Assembly: GCA_004553095.1 (NCBI GenBank)
Contig: SFMJ01000073.1
Location: 1-8,251 of the forward strand
Direction: 5' to 3'
DNA: 8,251 nt
Origin: Bacteroidales bacterium
GTDB lineage: Bacteria > Bacteroidota > Bacteroidia > Bacteroidales > Muribaculaceae
Position numbers and translations under genes: made by a program. The notes beneath the pieces are model-generated. The model was not told the origin of the DNA and searched no databases. It saw only the letters and a program-made list of their open reading frames with translations. Shown here piece by piece: positions 5,914 through 8,251 of this stretch (position 1 is the first letter of the stretch; the number at the start of each line of letters is the position of its first letter).

Positions 5914-7389
5914 ATGGAAGAGTCAAAAAAACCGAAAAGACCCCGCATCGGCATTCAGCCCTTCGGTCTCCCTGCAGACAATGCAGATCATGAAAACCGC
6001 TATGAAAAAGTGAATTACCCTTCTTCTCAGTCTGATATGGACGGTCATCCGGAAAACTCAGGCTATCAGCAGAGAAGCTATGGCTATCAGCCCCGTCAGC
6101 AGGGTGGCTACCAGCCCCGTCAGCAGGGTGGCTATCAGCCCCGCCAGGGTGGGTATCAGCAGCGTCCTTACCAGCAACGCCAAGGCGCTTATCAGCCTCG
6201 TCCCTATCAGCCCCGTCCTCAATCCGGCTATTCTCCCAATCAGGATTCAGACATGGCTAATGAACAAAAGCCTATGCAGGGTGGTTACCAGCCTCGTCAG
6301 CAGGGTGGTTACCAGCCCCGTCAGCAAGGTGGCTATCAGCCCCGTCAGCAGGGTGGTTACCAACCTCGTCAGCAGGGTGGCTACCAGCCTCGCCAGCAGG
6401 GTGGCTATCAGCCTCGTCAGCAGGGTGGCTATCAGCCTCGTCAGCAGGGTGGCTACCAACAACGTCAGCAGGGTGGCTATCAGCAGCGTCCCCAGCAGGG
6501 TGGCTTCCAGCATCGCCAGCAGGGTGGCGGCTTCAACAATCAAGGCCGTCAGCAACGCCCCCAACAGGGTAACTTCAATCGCCCCGGCAAGCAAAACTGG
6601 AAAAACAATCAGGCTGCCAAATTCACTCCACGTCCCAAACAGATCGACTACGTACTCGACGACATCGATCCGAATGAAGAAATTCGCCTCAATAAGTTTA
6701 TGGCCAACGCCGGCATCTGCTCGCGTCGCGAAGCTGATGAATATATCACCGGCGGCCTGGTGAAGGTAAATGGAGAAGTAGTGACCGAACTCGGCTCCAA
6801 GATCAGCCGTAGCGACGTCGTGGAATATGACGGCAAGGTCATAACTCCCGAACGCAAATGCTACGTCCTCCTCAATAAGCCCAAAGACTGTGTCACCACA
6901 AGCGACGATCCCAACGGACGCACCACCGTGCTCGACATTGTCAAGAATGCTTGCGAAGAGCGAATCTATCCCGTGGGTCGTCTTGACCGCAACACCACCG
7001 GCGTGCTCCTGCTCACCAACGATGGAGACCTCGCCTCCAAGCTCACTCACCCCAAATTCGTGAAGAAGAAAATATATCATGTCTGGACCGACCGCGACAT
7101 CGCCGAAGAGGATATGCAACGCATCGCCGATGGCATCGAACTCGAAGATGGAGAGATCCATGCAGATGCTATCTCCTACGTCAGCGACGAGCGCAACCAG
7201 GCAGGCATCGAGATCCACAGCGGTCGCAACCGTATCGTGCGTCGTATCTTCGAGCACCTCGGTTATCGCGTGGTGAAACTCGACCGTGTATACTTCGCCG
7301 GCCTCACCAAGAAAAATCTGCCGCGTGGCCACTGGCGCTATCTCACACAAGAAGAAGTTAACTATCTGCGCATGGGCGCTTTTGAATAA
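5914..7389 (+). CDS. rluB: RsuA/RluB-family pseudouridine synthase with repeat-rich N-terminal extension
   Basis: Enzymes of this family isomerise a specific uridine in rRNA to pseudouridine. The catalytic part occupies about residues 255-491. An S4 RNA-binding domain comes first (IRLNKFMANAGICSRREADE, 257-276, then VKVNGEVV, 283-290), followed by the synthase domain: YVLLNKPKDCVTT (317-329), GRTTVLDIV (335-343), the catalytic motif GRLDRNTTGVLLLTNDG (355-371) with Asp358, KKIYHV (385-390), GRNRIVRRIFEHLGY (437-451) and LDRVYFAGL (456-464). Before it lie some 250 residues absent from the E. coli enzymes: a basic start (KKPKRPRIG), a mixed segment, then Gly/Gln/Tyr/Arg/Pro-rich tandem repeats (about 56-203) and a basic linker. 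Low-complexity N-terminal extensions are known in Bacteroidota members; a repeat array this regular is notable. The whole reading frame is intact. asnS follows after 7 bases, so the two are probably one operon. The family is certain; RluB rather than RsuA or RluF is my best guess and the target uridine is not shown by the sequence. Confidence 0.9.
   Translation: MEESKKPKRPRIGIQPFGLPADNADHENRYEKVNYPSSQSDMDGHPENSGYQQRSYGYQPRQQGGYQPRQQGGYQPRQGGYQQRPYQQRQGAYQPRPYQPRPQSGYSPNQDSDMANEQKPMQGGYQPRQQGGYQPRQQGGYQPRQQGGYQPRQQGGYQPRQQGGYQPRQQGGYQPRQQGGYQQRQQGGYQQRPQQGGFQHRQQGGGFNNQGRQQRPQQGNFNRPGKQNWKNNQAAKFTPRPKQIDYVLDDIDPNEEIRLNKFMANAGICSRREADEYITGGLVKVNGEVVTELGSKISRSDVVEYDGKVITPERKCYVLLNKPKDCVTTSDDPNGRTTVLDIVKNACEERIYPVGRLDRNTTGVLLLTNDGDLASKLTHPKFVKKKIYHVWTDRDIAEEDMQRIADGIELEDGEIHADAISYVSDERNQAGIEIHSGRNRIVRRIFEHLGYRVVKLDRVYFAGLTKKNLPRGHWRYLTQEEVNYLRMGAFE
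6079..6216 (+). repeat. First, degenerate block of GYQPRQQ-type coding repeats
   Basis: This block encodes residues 56-101 of the pseudouridine synthase: units YGYQPRQQ, GGYQPRQQ and GGYQPRQ, then shorter variants built on YQQRP, YQQRQ, AYQPRP and YQPRP. The units are irregular in length (5-8 residues), unlike the second block. A short segment with acidic residues (about 104-122, bases 6223-6279) separates the two blocks. Confidence 0.85.
6280..6522 (+). repeat. In-frame 24-bp tandem repeat encoding GGYQPRQQ units
   Basis: Seven perfect copies of the octapeptide GGYQPRQQ (residues 123-178, bases 6280-6447) are followed by three variants: GGYQQRQQ, GGYQQRPQQ (27 bases) and GGFQHRQQ (to residue 203). 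Two neighbouring units (6400-6423 and 6424-6447) are identical in DNA; the other five of the seven differ only at third codon positions. The encoded stretch has no acidic residue and one Arg per unit, so it should be basic, disordered and Tyr/Arg/Gln-rich. Copy number may vary between strains. Confidence 0.97.
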
Positions 7390-7396
7390 TTAAGAT

Positions 7397-8251
7397 ATGG
7401 GAAAAATTAGCAAATACACCATAAAGGAGCTGCTCGCCGGCTCCGCCGATTTCGTCGACAAGAGTGTCGACGTGAGGGGATGGGTGCGTACTCGTCGTGG
7501 CAACAAGCATGTGCAATTTGTTGCGCTCAACGATGGTAGCACCATCACCAACCTTCAGGTCGTATTCGACCTCCAGAAGTTTAGCGAGGATGATCTGCGT
7601 GCCGTCACCACCGGCTCAAGCATCTGCGTGCATGGCACATTAGTGGCATCGCAAGGCAAGGGTCAAGCCGTGGAGGTTCAAGCCGAATCTCTCCATGTAT
7701 ATGGCACTGCCGATCCGCTGACCTATCCTCTGCAGAAGAAGGGTCACACCTTGGAATTCCTCCGCGAGAAGGCTCACTTGCGTCCTCGCACCAACACCTT
7801 CGGTGCCGTGCTTCGCATCCGTCATGCCTTGGCATTCGCCATCCATCAGTTCTTCAACGATCGTGGTTTCTATTACTTCCACACTCCGCTGATCACAGCC
7901 TCCGACTGTGAGGGTGCCGGTGCTCAATTCCAGGTCACCACACTCCCCCTCGAGCAGCTCCCCAAGGATGAGGAGGGACACGTAGACTATTCGCAAGACT
8001 TCTTCGGCAAGATGGCCTCCCTCACAGTGTCAGGTCAGCTCGAAGGTGAGCTCGGAGCCACCGCTCTGGGGCGTATCTACACCTTCGGCCCTACTTTCCG
8101 CGCCGAAAACTCCAATACTCCGCGCCACCTCTCCGAGTTCTGGATGATAGAACCTGAAGTGGCATTCTTCGACATCAACGACAATATGGACCTTGCCGAA
8201 GATTTCATCAAGTATTGTATCGGTTATGCCTTGGAACACTGCAGGAGCGAC
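7397..8251 (+). CDS. asnS: Asparaginyl-tRNA synthetase, N-terminal part (cut by window end)
   Basis: This class IIb aminoacyl-tRNA synthetase charges tRNA-Asn with asparagine in the cytoplasm. The first 285 codons are present without a stop and the gene continues past the window; E. coli AsnRS has 466 residues, so about 60% is visible. Residues about 20-105 form the OB-fold anticodon-binding domain (VRGWVRTRRGNKHVQFVALNDG, 26-47). The catalytic domain follows, with LREKAHLRPR (122-131), TASDCEGAGAQFQVTT (167-182), FFGKMASLTVSGQLEGE (202-218), and class II motif 2 in TFGPTFRAENSNTPRHLSEF (229-248), with Arg235 and Glu237. SDCEGAG and the FRAENSNT block distinguish AsnRS from AspRS. The ATG at 7397 starts 7 bases after the stop of the pseudouridine synthase gene, and no promoter fits between them, so it is probably translated from the same mRNA. 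Confidence 0.95.
   Translation, partial: MGKISKYTIKELLAGSADFVDKSVDVRGWVRTRRGNKHVQFVALNDGSTITNLQVVFDLQKFSEDDLRAVTTGSSICVHGTLVASQGKGQAVEVQAESLHVYGTADPLTYPLQKKGHTLEFLREKAHLRPRTNTFGAVLRIRHALAFAIHQFFNDRGFYYFHTPLITASDCEGAGAQFQVTTLPLEQLPKDEEGHVDYSQDFFGKMASLTVSGQLEGELGATALGRIYTFGPTFRAENSNTPRHLSEFWMIEPEVAFFDINDNMDLAEDFIKYCIGYALEHCRSD

Noticed and set aside
6280..6522. CRISPR-like array
   Set aside because: The regular repeats are contiguous, have no spacers, and stay in frame within a coding sequence.
6080..6763. 227-codon plus-strand frame rich in SPVSRVAT-like repeats
   Set aside because: It is the +1-shifted reading of the GGYQPRQQ repeat array and stops within the S4 domain region; no independent start signal is seen.
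6247..7350. 367-codon open frame on the minus strand, antisense to the pseudouridine synthase
   Set aside because: Its repeated LLTRLIATLL-like stretches are simply the reverse reading of the 24-bp repeat array, and the rest is antisense to conserved catalytic motifs.
7605..8239. Several minus-strand open frames at the right end
   Set aside because: All are antisense to asnS, whose frame is intact and matches AsnRS motifs throughout.

Overview
The window looks like chromosomal DNA of a Bacteroidota bacterium, most likely order Bacteroidales; the family (for example Prevotellaceae) cannot be settled from the sequence. The main evidence is a repeated promoter pattern: TTTG, about 19-20 bases, then TAnnTTTG, which is the Bacteroides-type -33/-7 signature. 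Good matches lie upstream of mscL, aspA and the pseudouridine synthase gene. Starts lack clear Shine-Dalgarno sites and sit behind A/T-rich leaders. The proteins are Bacteroidota-like too: a porin ending in Phe, a POT-family peptide transporter, and an RsuA/RluB-type pseudouridine synthase with a long low-complexity N-terminus. Genes have moderate GC and the spacers are strongly AT-rich.

Layout. Bases 1-152 hold the mscL promoter and A-rich leader. Bases 153-584 encode the large-conductance mechanosensitive channel MscL, and a strong hairpin (598-646) separates it from the convergent minus-strand genes. Bases 694-2355 (-) encode a POT/PTR2-family peptide transporter and 2475-3680 (-) an outer-membrane porin-like beta-barrel. 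Bases 3681-3842 are a compact divergent control region between the porin and aspA, with face-to-face promoters and a dyad-symmetric element. Bases 3843-5276 (+) encode aspartate ammonia-lyase. Bases 5277-5913 are an AT-rich spacer without a convincing gene; it holds a probable aspA terminator, a perfect 15-bp inverted repeat, a second hairpin, two very small doubtful ORFs, and the promoter of the last operon. Bases 5914-7389 (+) encode a pseudouridine synthase with octapeptide repeats. From 7397 (+), asparaginyl-tRNA synthetase runs off the right end of the window.

How the genes may work together. A porin, an inner-membrane peptide transporter and aspartase side by side suggest uptake and catabolism of peptides or amino acids: aspartate is deaminated to fumarate and ammonia, and fumarate can serve as electron acceptor in anaerobic succinate formation. 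This is an inference from family roles and gene order. The last two genes form a tight translation-related pair (uridine modification of RNA and tRNA-Asn charging), separated by 7 bases.

I see no mobile element, CRISPR array, rRNA or tRNA gene, and no sign of a new multi-gene system. The points most worth a second look are the tandem GGYQPRQQ repeat of the pseudouridine synthase, the divergent porin/aspA control region, the altered proton-coupling motif of the peptide transporter, and the inverted repeat at 5371-5408.
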